Below, one piece after another: positions 35,934 to 45,232 of a stretch of DNA of 64,000 bases. The notes under the pieces are model-generated. The model was not told where the DNA came from. It saw nothing but the letters and a program-made list of their open reading frames with translations, and did not search any database. Source of the stretch: a bacterium (GTDB taxonomy: Bacteria; Krumholzibacteriota; Krumholzibacteriia; Krumholzibacteriales; Krumholzibacteriaceae); assembly GCA_020350885.1 (NCBI GenBank), contig CP070727.1, positions 1,694,800 to 1,758,799 of the forward strand. The letters are read 5' to 3'. Each line of letters begins with the position of its first letter. Within the stretch, counting starts at the first letter, position 1. The translations under genes were made by a program, and so were the position numbers.

Positions 35934-36911
35934 ATGGGTAGAAGCGCTGTTCCCGTCGCATTGTTGGCAGTCTCCCTCCTCGGAGGACCGCTCCAGTCAG
36001 AGACAGACATTCACCATAACCCTACCGGTGAAGCCACGAACCGTGGCCGTGCTCCGGATACGTCCACCGTCGTCGATGAGGGGAGCGCAGGGCGATTCAA
36101 TATCACACCCGCTGGGCTGTATCTCGGTGCCGGCGAGTTGCGTGAACCGCTCGGTCTCGCTGTCGATGCCAGGGGATTCGTCTACGTGGCCGACGCCATG
36201 ACGGGAAAGGTCTTCCGTTACGGTGAGGACGGCGGCTCCTTGGAGTTCGAGCAACCGCCCCGTACCGCCTCACTCTACCCGATCGACCTCGCCGCGTATG
36301 GCACGTTCATATATGTGCTCGATTATGTGGAAAATAGAATCGTCCGATACGATACGAAAGGGGCATACCTCGATATACTCCTTTCATTCAACGAGCTGGA
36401 GCGTGTGCATCCTGCTTCGTTGACGGCAGGCGAGGGAGGCCGTATCGTAACCACCGATATCGAGCACCACACGGTGACGGTATGGACACCGTTGCTCGAT
36501 GTGGAGCTCACAGTCGGGGAATACGGATGGTCTGCGGGGAAATTCGATCGTCCCACGAAGGCGGCGTTGCTGCCCGATGATCGCATTGCTGTTGTCGATG
36601 CGGGCAATCGACGTGTGCAGCTCTTCACACCTGCCGGGGGCTTCGAACGTCTCCTGACATTGCCCGATGGCGAACAGTTCCGTTCACCACGTTCCGTAAC
36701 GGTTGACTCCTACGGTTTCATCTATGTTACCGATTCCGGCGAGGGTCGCGTGGTGGTCTTCACGGCGGGCGGTGAATTCGTTCTCAATATAGAAACTTAT
36801 GGGGATGCGGAGATAGCACCCGCTTCCCTCACCGTGGGTTGGAACGACCGTCTGTACATCGCCGACCTCGTGTCACGATCTATCCTGGTATACGACATCC
36901 ATTACCCTTGA
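35934..36911 (+). CDS. exported NHL-type beta-propeller protein
   Basis: The 325 aa product has a signal peptide (VPVALLAVSLLGGPLQS), then about six NHL-like repeats, each with a PxGLAVDxRGFVYVADxxxxxVxRY pattern: for example LREPLGLAVDARGFVYVADA, APASLTVGWNDRLYIADL, and FRSPRSVTVDSYGFIYVTDS. Such propellers bind proteins or glycans; no enzyme motif is visible. ATG 35934 has AAGGTG 11 bases upstream; a TTG at 35898 overlapping the previous stop is an alternative. It lies in the surface locus, 60 bp before the SprA-like gene. Confidence 0.8.
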   Translation: MGRSAVPVALLAVSLLGGPLQSETDIHHNPTGEATNRGRAPDTSTVVDEGSAGRFNITPAGLYLGAGELREPLGLAVDARGFVYVADAMTGKVFRYGEDGGSLEFEQPPRTASLYPIDLAAYGTFIYVLDYVENRIVRYDTKGAYLDILLSFNELERVHPASLTAGEGGRIVTTDIEHHTVTVWTPLLDVELTVGEYGWSAGKFDRPTKAALLPDDRIAVVDAGNRRVQLFTPAGGFERLLTLPDGEQFRSPRSVTVDSYGFIYVTDSGEGRVVVFTAGGEFVLNIETYGDAEIAPASLTVGWNDRLYIADLVSRSILVYDIHYP

Positions 36912-36971
36912 GGAATAGAAAATGCGAACACAACTCTCGTATACCATTTCCATTATCCCTCGTGATCTGAT

Positions 36972-39900
36972 ATGCGCGCGCTGACAGGTTCCCTTTCGAT
37001 AGTAGTTATTCTTGGTATCTGCGGTGCATTGCACGCCGAGCCGGGAAGGGTGAAGGATGGGGTCGCGGCCCGGAGGGAGCTCAAAGAGTATCGTGTATTC
37101 GTACTCGAGCCGGGGCAAAGACGTGTCGAGATCGGACGGTCCTTTATCATTCCCGCAACCGATACCGTTACGGTTGATGGGAACGCGCTGCGCCGAGGAG
37201 ACGAATACCGGATCAATACACTCAAGGGTTCGCTTATTCTCGTCCAACCGGCGCTGGGTGGAGAGAAACTGGTCATCGGCTTCTCGCGCTATCCCTTTTC
37301 GTTTTCGCCGGTCCTCGCCTCACGGTTTCTGGAGGGTGTGGGTGCGTATCCGCCGGCGGTACACAGAGCACCCACTCCGAGGGCCGAGGAACGGAGCCGC
37401 AGGGACCCGTACCGGTTGAGATTTTCCGGGAGCAAGACCGTCGGTTTTTCGGTTGGTTCGAACAAGGATCTCGGGATCGATCAAAGCCTCAAGGTTTCTA
37501 TGGTCGGCAAGGTCGCAAAGGATCTCGAGGTCAAGGCGTTTCTGACCGACGATAATCTTCCCGTTCAGCCGGAGGGAAACACCGAGGAACTGAAGCACTT
37601 CGATCGTGTCTCCGTCGAGATCGCAAGCAAGCATGCTCAGGTTCAGCTCGGTGACTTCGCAACGGGTCTCTCCTGGTCGCGTTTCTCCTCCTTTCAGCGG
37701 GAGCTCAGGGGGGTGCATACACGCCTCAGCCTCAAGGGGCAGACCCTCTTCGCCGGAGGCGGGATCGCAAAGGGCAGGTTCCAGACGGTGAACTTCTTCG
37801 GGAGGGAAGGTGTGCAGGGACCGTACGAGCTCCTTCCGGCCCGTCGATTCAACGGCCTCATTATATTGCCGGGAACAGAGCTGGTCTATTTCAATGGGCG
37901 ACTGCTCAAACGGGGTAGTGAAAATGAATACACGATCGATTACAACAGAGGTTCCGTGACCTTTACCGAGAAGGTGACGGTCACCGACGATGCTGAGATC
38001 GTTATCGATTTCCAGACCGGTGAGGACGAGTACGAGCGATCAACTGTCGCGGCAGGGTGGATATCACCACGCGTCGGTGAAGCGCTTACGCTGCGCGCCT
38101 TCTTCTTCCAGGAGTCCGACGATTCCGACCGCCCGGTCCGTGGTGGACTTTCCGAGGAGGAACGTTTTCTGATCTCTGAAGCCGGAGACGATGCAGGGCG
38201 AGCGGTGGCGGGTGGGATTACACAGGTGGAAGCCGGCAGGGGAAACTATATACTGGTTCCGGCAGATACCCTCCCCGAGCGGTTTGTCTTTGTTGAATCC
38301 GGTGGCGAATATGTTCTGAATTTCTACGAGGTCGGCCCCGGCAACGGCGACTACCGGAGTGATGGCTTTACGACGCGGGGTGAGGTCAAGTATGCCTTTG
38401 CCGGGGAAGGGGGCGGTGATTACTCGATCGGGAGACCGCTTTCCCTGCCCCAGCGCAAGCGCCTCTTCACACTCGGGGCGGCCTTCGAGAAAGGTCGGCT
38501 CTTCATGGATACCGAAGGGAGCATGAGCTTCCTGGATAAAAACGTTCTCTCCCAACTGGATGACGGTGATAACCGGGGCGGGGCGCTCAAGGTCGAGGGG
38601 GGTCTCAGGGATGCCGAGATCGCCGGGACCAAGCTCTCCCTCGTCGGTGAATTCTCAACGCTCGAAGGCCGGTTCTCTTCGCCCGATAAGAGGCGGGAGT
38701 CATATTTCTACCGTAACTGGAATCTGGAAGATGTTTCGCTGGAGGGGAGAGAGAATATCGGAGGTGCGACGCTCCACTTGCGAAGTGAGAACCGGTGGGA
38801 TCTGGAGGGGAGTTACAAGTATCTCTCGAGGGGGACTGATCTTACCGCCCGCAAGGGGGAAGTCACAGGATCCCTGGGGGATCTCGGCTCGAGGGGAGTA
38901 CGGTTTCGCACGTTCGATACGGAAACAGGAGCGAGCAGGGACCGCCGTTTCGCCAGCGGCGAGGCGGTGTTTTCCTTCTGGCGGCTCGTGCCGAGGGTAT
39001 CCATGGAAGCGGAACGGTATCGTAACTTTGTCGAAGAGGGGGCCGATACGGGCCGTTTCTACTATCAGGGTACCGTTACGCTCGGCAGCCGAAACACGGG
39101 TGCATTCAGCGGCACGGCATCCTATCGCCTGCGGAGGACTGACTTCCTTGAGATCGACGGGACCGAATGGTTCCGAGCCAGAGAGAATGACGAGATCCGA
39201 TTCGACGGCGCCTATGCGGGCGGAGGTCGTATCCTCGAACTCTTTCTCACCCACCGGAGGAACCGGCAGGTCCGTGAGGGGGCAACGGGGTGGTACAACC
39301 TTGCCCGGCTCAGATACCGGGATAGCTGGGAGCGCGCCGGCGTCACAACCGATCTCGGTTACCGCATCAGCGCAGGCGAGGACAGGAGGCTCGAGAAGGC
39401 CGTTATCTTTGTCGGTGAGAACCAGGGTGATTACGATTCCGAGGGGAGGGAAGTGGGGCAGAAACGGGGAGACTACATGGTCCTCTACCTTCCGGGTGGC
39501 GATACGGAAAGAGTACGGACGGTCGAGGCCACATGGCGCCTGAGTTTCGGACGCGGTCTTCGGGGACTGCAGGGTGGAGAGGGGGGAAGCGGCTGGTATT
39601 CGTGGATCCGGCGAAACGTTTCGCTCGACAACTTCTTCTCAGTGACGGAGCGGTCGCGAACCGACGATCTTGTCGGCCTCTATACCCTCAAGCCGGAGCT
39701 TCTCCAGCGGGATGACGTCACCATCTACGGTGTCAACAAGCTGCGTCAGGAATGGAGCTTCTTTAATGACGTCAAGCGGTTCAATCTGCGTGTTACCTTC
39801 ACACGCGAAGACGAGGAAGACAACAGGTCCCAGGGGATCCCGAGTGAACGTTTCAATAGAGAGGTGATTATCCGGGCAGAATCGGCGCCGCGCTCGGCAT

Positions 39901-40370
39901 TGTCGCTCTCCTGGCAGCTCGGTACCAAGCTGAGGGAACGGGATTCGGCGGGTCCCTCGGGTCAGGATTACCGTGTCGAGGCACTTATGGGATCGCAGCT
40001 CATCGATTACCGCATTCGCCCATCGACACGGCTGTCGAGCGAGTTCGGTTTCGAGCGCCGTAAGGACGAGGTGTCTGCGGCGAAACAGACCTCCTACTCC
40101 GTAACCCCCTCTCTCGTATCCTCGATCGGAACGAAGGTACATGTAACAACATTTGTGAAATTCACCTATACGAATGCGGAGGTTGATCTCGCAAAGCCGC
40201 TCTTCTTCCTCGAAGAGGGCCTCAGATACGATTGGAGCATCATCGGGCAATACCGGTTTACCAGGAACATCAACTTCGGTGTCAACTACATCGGTAGGCG
40301 GGAAAAGAATTTTCTCGGGGAGATGAAGACAATCCATGATCTCAAGATGGAAAGCAGGGCTTACTTCTAG
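36972..40370 (+). CDS. large SprA-like outer-membrane beta-barrel protein
   Basis: The 1132 aa product has a signal peptide (SLSIVVILGICGALHA), then two E-set modules with the pattern ExV..GxxLxRGxxYxIxxxxGxxxF: residues about 52-110 (VTVDGNALRRGDEYRI) and about 282-350 (LVYFNGRLLKRGSENEYTI, then GSVTFTEKV). From about residue 380 on it is a long run of amphipathic strands ending EMKTIHDLKMESRAYF, as in a barrel. The DYxIDYxxGxVxF modules recall SprA, the type IX secretion pore, but SprA is more than twice as long (family knowledge), so this may be a shortened relative or another adhesin-like porin. The gene overlaps the BamA-like gene by 35 bp. Confidence 0.65.
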   Translation: MRALTGSLSIVVILGICGALHAEPGRVKDGVAARRELKEYRVFVLEPGQRRVEIGRSFIIPATDTVTVDGNALRRGDEYRINTLKGSLILVQPALGGEKLVIGFSRYPFSFSPVLASRFLEGVGAYPPAVHRAPTPRAEERSRRDPYRLRFSGSKTVGFSVGSNKDLGIDQSLKVSMVGKVAKDLEVKAFLTDDNLPVQPEGNTEELKHFDRVSVEIASKHAQVQLGDFATGLSWSRFSSFQRELRGVHTRLSLKGQTLFAGGGIAKGRFQTVNFFGREGVQGPYELLPARRFNGLIILPGTELVYFNGRLLKRGSENEYTIDYNRGSVTFTEKVTVTDDAEIVIDFQTGEDEYERSTVAAGWISPRVGEALTLRAFFFQESDDSDRPVRGGLSEEERFLISEAGDDAGRAVAGGITQVEAGRGNYILVPADTLPERFVFVESGGEYVLNFYEVGPGNGDYRSDGFTTRGEVKYAFAGEGGGDYSIGRPLSLPQRKRLFTLGAAFEKGRLFMDTEGSMSFLDKNVLSQLDDGDNRGGALKVEGGLRDAEIAGTKLSLVGEFSTLEGRFSSPDKRRESYFYRNWNLEDVSLEGRENIGGATLHLRSENRWDLEGSYKYLSRGTDLTARKGEVTGSLGDLGSRGVRFRTFDTETGASRDRRFASGEAVFSFWRLVPRVSMEAERYRNFVEEGADTGRFYYQGTVTLGSRNTGAFSGTASYRLRRTDFLEIDGTEWFRARENDEIRFDGAYAGGGRILELFLTHRRNRQVREGATGWYNLARLRYRDSWERAGVTTDLGYRISAGEDRRLEKAVIFVGENQGDYDSEGREVGQKRGDYMVLYLPGGDTERVRTVEATWRLSFGRGLRGLQGGEGGSGWYSWIRRNVSLDNFFSVTERSRTDDLVGLYTLKPELLQRDDVTIYGVNKLRQEWSFFNDVKRFNLRVTFTREDEEDNRSQGIPSERFNREVIIRAESAPRSALSLSWQLGTKLRERDSAGPSGQDYRVEALMGSQLIDYRIRPSTRLSSEFGFERRKDEVSAAKQTSYSVTPSLVSSIGTKVHVTTFVKFTYTNAEVDLAKPLFFLEEGLRYDWSIIGQYRFTRNINFGVNYIGRREKNFLGEMKTIHDLKMESRAYF

Positions 40371-42015
40371 CTGTATCCTGATTGTGCTGGCAGCGCAAGC
40401 CTCTGTCGGCGATCCGATTCGGGCGGTGACCTATCGCGGTGTATCACTGCTCTCCGCCGAATCACTCGGTGAGGGAACGCTGCTCTGTACGGGGTGCGCC
40501 TATTCCGACTCCCTCGTCGAGCATGAGATCAGGCGTATCGATTCATTGTACTTTTCCTACGGACGGCTCGGTGCGGTCGTGACGGTCGATACGTTCGTTC
40601 AAGGCGGAGGAGTCGATATCCGGCTGGATGTTAGGGAGGGAGAGCAGACAAGGATCGGGAAGGTCACGGTAGGCGGATCGGTAGGTGTGGAGATTGCCGA
40701 AGCGGAACGGATACTGGATATTCGGGAGTTCGATCCATTTGATCCCCTCACGCTGGAAGGATCGATGCAGCGTCTGCTCGACCATTACAACGACGCCGGA
40801 TATCCGTACGCGCAAGTTTGGCTCACGGGATTCGACTACCGGGCACGGGACAATGTGGCTGACTTGATCTTCTCGGTGCAGCAGGGCGGAGAAGCCGTCA
40901 TATCCGGTATCGTTTTCGAGGGGCTTTCGAAAACCGATACAGCACTGGCGGTCCGTTCGACGAGACTGAAGAGGGGTTCACGCTACAGCGAGCGGAACGT
41001 ACGTCGTGCCGCCGGCTATCTCAGGGCGTCGGATCTGTTCGAATCCGTGGGTGAGATACGGGTCTCACGCAGGAGTGCGGATGCCGTCGATCTCCATCTC
41101 CCGGTGAAGGAAAGGGAGCGCAGCAACAGTTTCCAGGGGGCCATGGGATTCTCTAGGAAGGATGGCGGCGGATACATTCTCAACGGCTCCGTCACGGTCG
41201 ATCTTCGCAACATCGCAGGGAGCGGTCGCAATACACACTTCTCATGGCTCAACGACGGTCAGAAATATTCTCGGGTGGAGTTCCGGTACCGTGAACCGTT
41301 TCTCTTTCGCCTCCCCGTGCATCTCGACGCCGAGATAGAGCAGGTTATCCAGGATACGGTCTATACATGGCATTCGGCCGGGCTCTATGTTCGGCTGCCG
41401 ATCAATCCAACGTACACGATCCTGGCGGGGGCAGCGGCCGACCGCAACGTGCCCGGACAGGGCGAGCTCGAGAGGAGCATCAGGCAACGTTACCGGCTGG
41501 GATTCTCCAAGGAGGGTGGCTCCCGTCTCCATCTGATGCTGCACGTCGATGGTGCCTACAAGAAGAACTATCTCAGCGGTGATCGCACGGTGGGTGTGGG
41601 ACAGTTTCTCTACGGTTTCGAGGGCTCACTGGAGCTTGCCGTATTGAGGCGGCAGAGCCTCTATCTTCGCCTCGTGTCCGAGGCGGTCTTCTCGTCACAG
41701 GAGATCCCCATTGCCGAGCGATTCACACTGGGAGGGGCGCGCAGCGTGCGGGGGTACCGGGAGAATCAATTCAGGGGGGAACGGATAGTCTTTTCGAATA
41801 TCGAGTACCGTTTCGGTGTGGAGGGATGGTTGTTTCTCTTCGACGATACCGGTGCATTCTACCATCCCGACGGGGGCTGGACCGTAAAGAACGGGACCGG
41901 TTTCGGTCTCCGCTCATCCTCGCCGCTGGGAATCGTCGTGTTGAGCTTCGGCGTCGGTGAGCGCCTTTCCCTGGAGGGCACTCGTATCCATATTTCGCTT
42001 GAGGAGCGGTTCTGA
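40336..42015 (+). CDS. BamA/TamA-like outer-membrane assembly protein
   Basis: The 559 aa product has a signal peptide (LTSSCILIVLAAQASVG), about three POTRA-like domains (residues 25-270, with IDIRLDVREGEQTRIGKVTV and ISGIVFEGLSKT strands) and a C-terminal Omp85 barrel. The conserved L6 motif is RSVRGYREN at about residue 475 and the last strand ends SLEERF, with the C-terminal Phe typical of barrels. It could insert the SprA-like or PorV-like barrels next to it or be a general TamA-type factor; the sequence does not decide. It starts inside the end of the SprA-like gene, so translation is probably coupled. A 113-bp gap with the thiC promoter follows. Confidence 0.85.
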   Translation: MISRWKAGLTSSCILIVLAAQASVGDPIRAVTYRGVSLLSAESLGEGTLLCTGCAYSDSLVEHEIRRIDSLYFSYGRLGAVVTVDTFVQGGGVDIRLDVREGEQTRIGKVTVGGSVGVEIAEAERILDIREFDPFDPLTLEGSMQRLLDHYNDAGYPYAQVWLTGFDYRARDNVADLIFSVQQGGEAVISGIVFEGLSKTDTALAVRSTRLKRGSRYSERNVRRAAGYLRASDLFESVGEIRVSRRSADAVDLHLPVKERERSNSFQGAMGFSRKDGGGYILNGSVTVDLRNIAGSGRNTHFSWLNDGQKYSRVEFRYREPFLFRLPVHLDAEIEQVIQDTVYTWHSAGLYVRLPINPTYTILAGAAADRNVPGQGELERSIRQRYRLGFSKEGGSRLHLMLHVDGAYKKNYLSGDRTVGVGQFLYGFEGSLELAVLRRQSLYLRLVSEAVFSSQEIPIAERFTLGGARSVRGYRENQFRGERIVFSNIEYRFGVEGWLFLFDDTGAFYHPDGGWTVKNGTGFGLRSSSPLGIVVLSFGVGERLSLEGTRIHISLEERF

Positions 42016-42067
42016 GTGTTTTCCAGGATCTCCTCGTAGTGTCGGGAGAGCTTCCTCATTCAGCTTC

Positions 42068-42097
42068 TTGACGATGGGTCGTTGGGAGACGTATAAT
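42068..42097 (+). promoter_or_regulatory. strong promoter of thiC
   Basis: TTGACG (42068-42073), 18 bp and TATAAT (42092-42097). Transcription should start near 42104, only about 25 bases before the GTG at 42129. The leader has no thi-box sequence and is too short for a TPP riboswitch. Confidence 0.8.
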
Positions 42098-42128
42098 AGG
42101 ATGATAATCGAGAGAGGGGGCGGATAAC

Positions 42129-43421
42129 GTGACCGAGTATCAAAAGGCATGCGCAGGTGAAGTGAGCGACGCATGCAGGAAGGTGGCCGAGGACGAAAGC
42201 TTAGAGCCCGAAAGACTCAGACGCCTGATCGCGGAAGGTACAGCCGTCATCCTGGGTACCGCCCGCGAACACTGCCGGGTAATCGGTATCGGCCGCCATT
42301 GTACGACGAAGGTCAATGCGAACCTGGGGACGAGCCCCGATCGTGACAGCACGGACACCGAGCTGGAAAAACTCAAGGTGTCGATCGATGCGGGGGCGGA
42401 TACGGTGATGGACCTCTCGACGGGCAGCCGTATCGATGAAGTACGGAGGGCAATTCTCGACGCATCAACCGTTCCGGTCGGTACCGTTCCGATCTACCAG
42501 GCGATCGTGGAGGTTACGGAGCGGGGTGGTGATGTAGCGGATTGCACCGTCGAGGAGTTCTTCGAAGTGGTGGAGCGGCAGGCTGCCGATGGTGTCGATT
42601 TCATGACCATCCACTGTGGTGTTACCCGGCGTCTCGCACAGGAGGTGGCCGCATCCCGAACGGCGGGTGTGGTAAGCAGGGGCGGCTGCTTCCTCCTGCA
42701 ATGGATGACGAATAACGAGATGGAGAATCCGTACTTCGAGCACTATGACCGTCTGTTGGATATCGCCGAGAAGTACGATGTCGTCCTCAGCCTGGGTGAT
42801 GGTCTACGCCCCGGTGCGATAGCGGATTCGACAGATCGCGCCCAGATGGGCGAGCTGCTGGTGATCGGCGATCTGGTGACGAGAGCCCGCACGCGCGGCG
42901 TGAGCGTGATCGTTGAAGGGCCCGGACACGTGCCCCTGCACGAGATACCGGCAAATGTAACACTCCAGAAGCGTATCTGCCACGACGCTCCATTCTACGT
43001 ACTCGGTCCCCTCGTAAGCGATGTTGCAGCGGGGTACGATCATATAACCGCCGCAATCGGTGGAGCCGTCGCTGCCTGGTATGGCGCCGACTTTCTCTGT
43101 TACGTAACACCGGCCGAGCATCTCCGGTTGCCGAAGATCGAGGATGTGCGCGTGGGTGTCTTGGCGGCACGGATCGCGGCACATGCCGGTGACATAGCGA
43201 AAGGCGTTCCCGGCGCTGACGAGTGGGATTACAGGGTGTCACGAGCCCGGGCTGAGCTGGATTGGGAGAAGGCCCTCAGCAACAGTATCGATCCCGAGCG
43301 GGCCCGCAGTCTCTACGATCCCAGTACCGGAGATTCGGAAGACTTGTGCTCGATGTGCGGCATCTTCTGCGCCATACGGGGTACCCACAAGAGCAAGGAA
43401 AGTTCGAAGAAAAGGCACTGA
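42129..43421 (+). CDS. thiC: phosphomethylpyrimidine synthase
   Basis: ThiC is a radical SAM enzyme that rearranges aminoimidazole ribotide to HMP-phosphate, the pyrimidine half of thiamin. The 430 aa product shows [22 protein letters not shown], the [10 protein letters not shown] segment, [15 protein letters not shown], the [12 protein letters not shown] segment and the cluster motif CSMCGIFC at the C terminus (CxxCxxxxC). GTG 42129 follows a purine-rich site (GAGAGGGGGCGGA). No other thiamin gene is in the window. The gene overlaps nothing, and hutU starts 38 bp after it. Confidence 0.96.
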   Translation: MTEYQKACAGEVSDACRKVAEDESLEPERLRRLIAEGTAVILGTAREHCRVIGIGRHCTTKVNANLGTSPDRDSTDTELEKLKVSIDAGADTVMDLSTGSRIDEVRRAILDASTVPVGTVPIYQAIVEVTERGGDVADCTVEEFFEVVERQAADGVDFMTIHCGVTRRLAQEVAASRTAGVVSRGGCFLLQWMTNNEMENPYFEHYDRLLDIAEKYDVVLSLGDGLRPGAIADSTDRAQMGELLVIGDLVTRARTRGVSVIVEGPGHVPLHEIPANVTLQKRICHDAPFYVLGPLVSDVAAGYDHITAAIGGAVAAWYGADFLCYVTPAEHLRLPKIEDVRVGVLAARIAAHAGDIAKGVPGADEWDYRVSRARAELDWEKALSNSIDPERARSLYDPSTGDSEDLCSMCGIFCAIRGTHKSKESSKKRH

Positions 43422-43459
43422 TTGGCTTCGGCGGTCCCGGAGCCGGAGGTAGTACTGCG

Positions 43460-45115
43460 ATGAGTTCACGAGTGATCAGGGCCCCGAGGGGGCGGGATTT
43501 GAGCTGTAAAGGGTGGTTCCAGGAAGCGGCGCTCAGAATGTTGATGAACAACCTGGACCCCGATGTTGCGGAGAAGCCCGAAGAACTCGTCGTCTATGGC
43601 GGGCGTGGAAAAGCCGCCAGGAACTGGGAATGCTTCGAGGCGATCGTACACACATTGAAGCTGCTGGAAAACGACGAAACACTCCTGGTCCAGTCCGGCA
43701 AACCGGTTGCGGTCTTCAAGACCCATGAGGACGCCCCGCGTGTTCTCATCGCTAACTCGCTCCTCGTTCCGCGCTGGGCGACCTGGGAGCATTTCTGGGA
43801 GCTCGAGGGCAAAGGGCTCATGATGTACGGGCAGATGACCGCCGGTTCGTGGATGTACATCGGAACCCAGGGGATCCTGCAGGGCACGTACGAGACCTTC
43901 GCCGAGTGCGCACGGAAACACTTCGGTGGTGATCTTAGGGGGCGGTTCGTTCTCACGGGCGGCCTCGGCGGCATGGGGGGGGCTCAGCCGCTCGCTATCA
44001 CCATGAACGGTGGTGTATGCCTTGCCGTCGAGGTGGATCCCGAACGGATCACGCGTCGTCTCGAGACCGGGTACTGTGACGAAATGGAGACGGATCTCGA
44101 TGCAGCGCTCGAGAAGGTGCAGACGGCCGTGAAGGAGAAACGTGCATATTCGATCGGTCTTCACGCCAATGCAGCCGATGTCTATCCGGAGCTGGTGCTG
44201 AAGGGTATTGTGCCCGATGTAGTAACCGATCAGACATCGGCTCACGATGCATTAAACGGTTATATTCCAAGAAATTACGATGTCGAACAGGCCGCACGGT
44301 TACGTCGAGCCGATCCTGATCGCTACATCAAGGAAGCGCTGGAGTCGATCGTCGTGCATACAAGGGCGATGATCGATCTTCAACGTATGGGTTCCGTGGT
44401 CTTCGATTACGGCAACAACATCCGGGGACAGGCAGAGAAGGGCGGCCTCGAGAACGCCTTTGCTTTTCCCGGATTCGTTCCGGCCTTTATCCGTCCCATG
44501 TTCTGTATCGGCAAGGGCCCCTTCAGGTGGATCGCCCTCTCGGGCAATAAAGAGGATATCTTCCGAACCGATGATCTGGTTCTCGAACTTTTCCCCGAAA
44601 ACGAATCGCTTTGCCGTTGGATAACAATGGCCCGTGAAAAGGTCGTTTTTCAGGGACTTCCATCCCGGATCTGCTGGCTCTCATTCGGGGAGCGGGAGCG
44701 GTTCGGCCTCGCGTTGAACGATCTCGTGGCCGAGGGCAGGATAGAAGCTCCCATTGTCATCGGGAGGGATCACCTCGACAGCGGCTCGGTCGCCTCTCCC
44801 TTCCGCGAGACCGAAGCAATGAGGGACGGGAGTGACGCGGTGGCGGATTGGCCGATCCTCAATGCCCTGCTGAATGCCGTGAGCGGCGCTGCATGGATTT
44901 CGGTGCATCACGGAGGAGGAGTCGGTATGGGGCTCTCGATCCATGCGGGGCTCGCCGTGGTCGCCGATGGAACCCGGAGGGGACAGGAAAAACTCGCCCG
45001 TTGCCTGTGTTGTGACCCTGGCACAGGGATTGCAAGACATGCGGATGCTGGCTACGAGATAGCCATTGAAAAAGCGAAGGATGCAGGGCTTCACATCCCC
45101 ATGCTGGAAGATTAA
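43460..45115 (+). CDS. hutU: urocanate hydratase
   Basis: HutU hydrates urocanate to imidazolonepropionate in histidine degradation, using tightly bound NAD+. The 551 aa protein has the family hallmarks [30 protein letters not shown], the NAD site [41 protein letters not shown] and [12 protein letters not shown] 43460 is preceded by CGGAGGT; a longer frame running back into thiC is rejected. The product is passed to HutI, encoded next. hutH and the final formimidoylglutamate enzymes are missing from the window. Confidence 0.97.
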   Translation: MSSRVIRAPRGRDLSCKGWFQEAALRMLMNNLDPDVAEKPEELVVYGGRGKAARNWECFEAIVHTLKLLENDETLLVQSGKPVAVFKTHEDAPRVLIANSLLVPRWATWEHFWELEGKGLMMYGQMTAGSWMYIGTQGILQGTYETFAECARKHFGGDLRGRFVLTGGLGGMGGAQPLAITMNGGVCLAVEVDPERITRRLETGYCDEMETDLDAALEKVQTAVKEKRAYSIGLHANAADVYPELVLKGIVPDVVTDQTSAHDALNGYIPRNYDVEQAARLRRADPDRYIKEALESIVVHTRAMIDLQRMGSVVFDYGNNIRGQAEKGGLENAFAFPGFVPAFIRPMFCIGKGPFRWIALSGNKEDIFRTDDLVLELFPENESLCRWITMAREKVVFQGLPSRICWLSFGERERFGLALNDLVAEGRIEAPIVIGRDHLDSGSVASPFRETEAMRDGSDAVADWPILNALLNAVSGAAWISVHHGGGVGMGLSIHAGLAVVADGTRRGQEKLARCLCCDPGTGIARHADAGYEIAIEKAKDAGLHIPMLED

Positions 45116-45232
45116 TTCTGGGGCTGCATTCAGCGGGGTGGTGAGGTTTTGAGGATCTTCCTTTGCATTAGGTAGACATGCATTTTGCTTGGGCTTACCA
45201 AGCTGTTTGTTTCATTCTGCAAGGAGTGGCGC

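Noticed and set aside
42016..42128. TPP riboswitch before thiC
   Set aside because: No thi-box sequence (CTGAGA or the GGGGUGC-type motif) is present and the predicted leader is only about 25 bases.
43262..43459. N-terminal extension of hutU into thiC
   Set aside because: The conserved HutU start and a good CGGAGGT site place the gene at ATG 43460.
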